Source: Desulfobacteraceae bacterium (GTDB lineage: Bacteria > Desulfobacterota > DSM-4660 > Desulfatiglandales > Desulfatiglandaceae). From it: a stretch of DNA of 6,784 nucleotides. The position numbers and the translations under genes were made by a program. The notes under the pieces were generated by a model, which saw nothing but the letters and a program-made list of their open reading frames with translations, was not told the origin of the DNA and did not search any database. Location of the stretch: contig JAUVRS010000145.1 of the NCBI GenBank assembly GCA_030597505.1, positions 1 through 6,784 of the forward strand. Reading direction: 5' to 3'. Of this stretch, positions 6,233-6,784 are shown one piece after another. Each line of letters starts with the position of its first letter. Position 1 is the first letter of the stretch.

Positions 6233-6362
6233 AACTCTCTACCCTAACGTTGCATAAAATTTGAGTTCAAAACGCTATAGATTGAGCCAGTCCCGCCCGG
6301 GGCAGCGATTTTTTGGGCCTAGTTTATTGGACTTTGGCACTTTGTGTTTGGGAGGTCAACTA
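6233..6362. other. Intergenic junction between lptD and the insertion sequence
   Basis: These 130 bases separate the lptD stop from the transposase stop and should hold the end of the insertion sequence. A short GC-rich element, GCCCGGGGC at 6296-6304, is followed by AGCGATTTTTTG and could act as a weak plus-strand terminator for lptD, but the possible stem is only about 3 bp. No gene is seen. Confidence 0.35.
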
Positions 6363-6784
6363 TTAATTGAAACGGAAATCAAGTTTGTAATTATAGAGCC
6401 ATGGGACTCTCGGATCAACCCCTTCACTTTCCAACTTTTCGGGCAGATCCGTGTAGGACTTTCGTAGCAATTCGACATTGGGTGCATTGTAGTATGTAAC
6501 GATAATTGTGTCTTTATACACGCGCACATCGCCTTCGAGACCGTGAAAGAAATCTCGGGCCAAGTGTTTAGCATCCCACTTGTTAATGGGCTTTCCCAGG
6601 CGTTTGCGGAGCATATGAATGCTGGCCTGAGCAATGAGGGCCATGGTCATGTGCCCGTATCGAATATTTAGGTTGAGTGTTCCTGCCCGATGCCAGCCGA
6701 GAGCTTGGTTGGCATTGAAGAACTCTTCACAATGCCAGCGTTCTGGGTAATACTGAACGGGTTCATCAACGCTGGAGTATTGGG
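6363..6784 (-). CDS. IS4-type DDE transposase, C-terminal part (5' end outside window)
   Basis: The frame is open from the right window edge to TAA at 6363-6365, giving 139 residues of the C terminus. An ATG at 6650 is internal, because conserved sequence continues upstream of it. Visible residues 12-26 read YPERWHCEEFFNANQ. This fits the Y-x2-R-x3-E-x6-K signature of IS4-group transposases with Gln in place of the final Lys; E19 would be the third catalytic acidic residue. After this come HRAGTLNLNIRYGHMTMALIAQA and an ending VPWLYNYKLDFRFN. The enzyme would cut and rejoin the ends of its own insertion sequence. No terminal inverted repeat can be fixed between 6233 and 6362 with one end visible. 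It faces lptD tail to tail. Whether the element is intact cannot be judged. Confidence 0.8.
   Translation of the reverse strand, partial: QYSSVDEPVQYYPERWHCEEFFNANQALGWHRAGTLNLNIRYGHMTMALIAQASIHMLRKRLGKPINKWDAKHLARDFFHGLEGDVRVYKDTIIVTYYNAPNVELLRKSYTDLPEKLESEGVDPRVPWLYNYKLDFRFN

Noticed and set aside
6296..6315. GC-rich element plus T run as a terminator for lptD
   Set aside because: Only about three base pairs can form before the T run; it is noted in the intergenic entry but not called.

Overview
The window looks like a chromosomal segment of a Gram-negative bacterium, most likely a Desulfobacterota (former Deltaproteobacteria) member. The pointers are an LptD outer-membrane protein, a secreted protein ending in a CFI-box (CFIxTAAxG) motif after a fibronectin-III-like domain of the kind common in that group, and intergenic clusters of short TGAACC-type repeats. 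The taxonomic call is inference from family knowledge, not from a search.

Left part (1-2294), read on the minus strand. Positions 1-514 carry no gene I can support. They hold two TGAACC repeat clusters in opposite orientation, a rho-independent-type terminator facing the minus strand (281-332), and a GC-rich patch of hairpins and short direct repeats (369-442). Then come a small TM1367-like cyclophilin-fold protein (515-883) and a secreted protein of seven WGSSxxDVFxVG repeats (probable beta-propeller), an FN3-like domain and a CFI-box cut off right after the motif (1041-2294).

Middle (2295-2616). A divergent control region has a good sigma70-type promoter for the propeller gene on the minus strand (2401-2429) and a TTGACA promoter candidate for the plus-strand operon (2509-2538). 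A third TGAACC cluster and a 9-bp inverted repeat are also here.

Right part (2617-6232), plus strand: folC (dihydrofolate/folylpolyglutamate synthase) and lptD (LPS-assembly outer-membrane protein), closely spaced and probably co-transcribed. The lptD start is ambiguous: the only canonical start is a TTG with no ribosome binding site, whereas a perfect AGGAGG lies 60 bases further in, spaced correctly for an ATC or ATT codon just before the signal peptide. LptD has only two cysteines, placed to form one interdomain disulfide.

Right edge (6363-6784), minus strand: the C-terminal 139 residues of an IS4-type DDE transposase whose 5' part lies outside the window.

No RNA gene, CRISPR array or defence system was recognised. 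The most distinctive items are the lptD initiation site, the two-cysteine LptD, and the truncated CFI-box protein with its internal 21-bp duplication.
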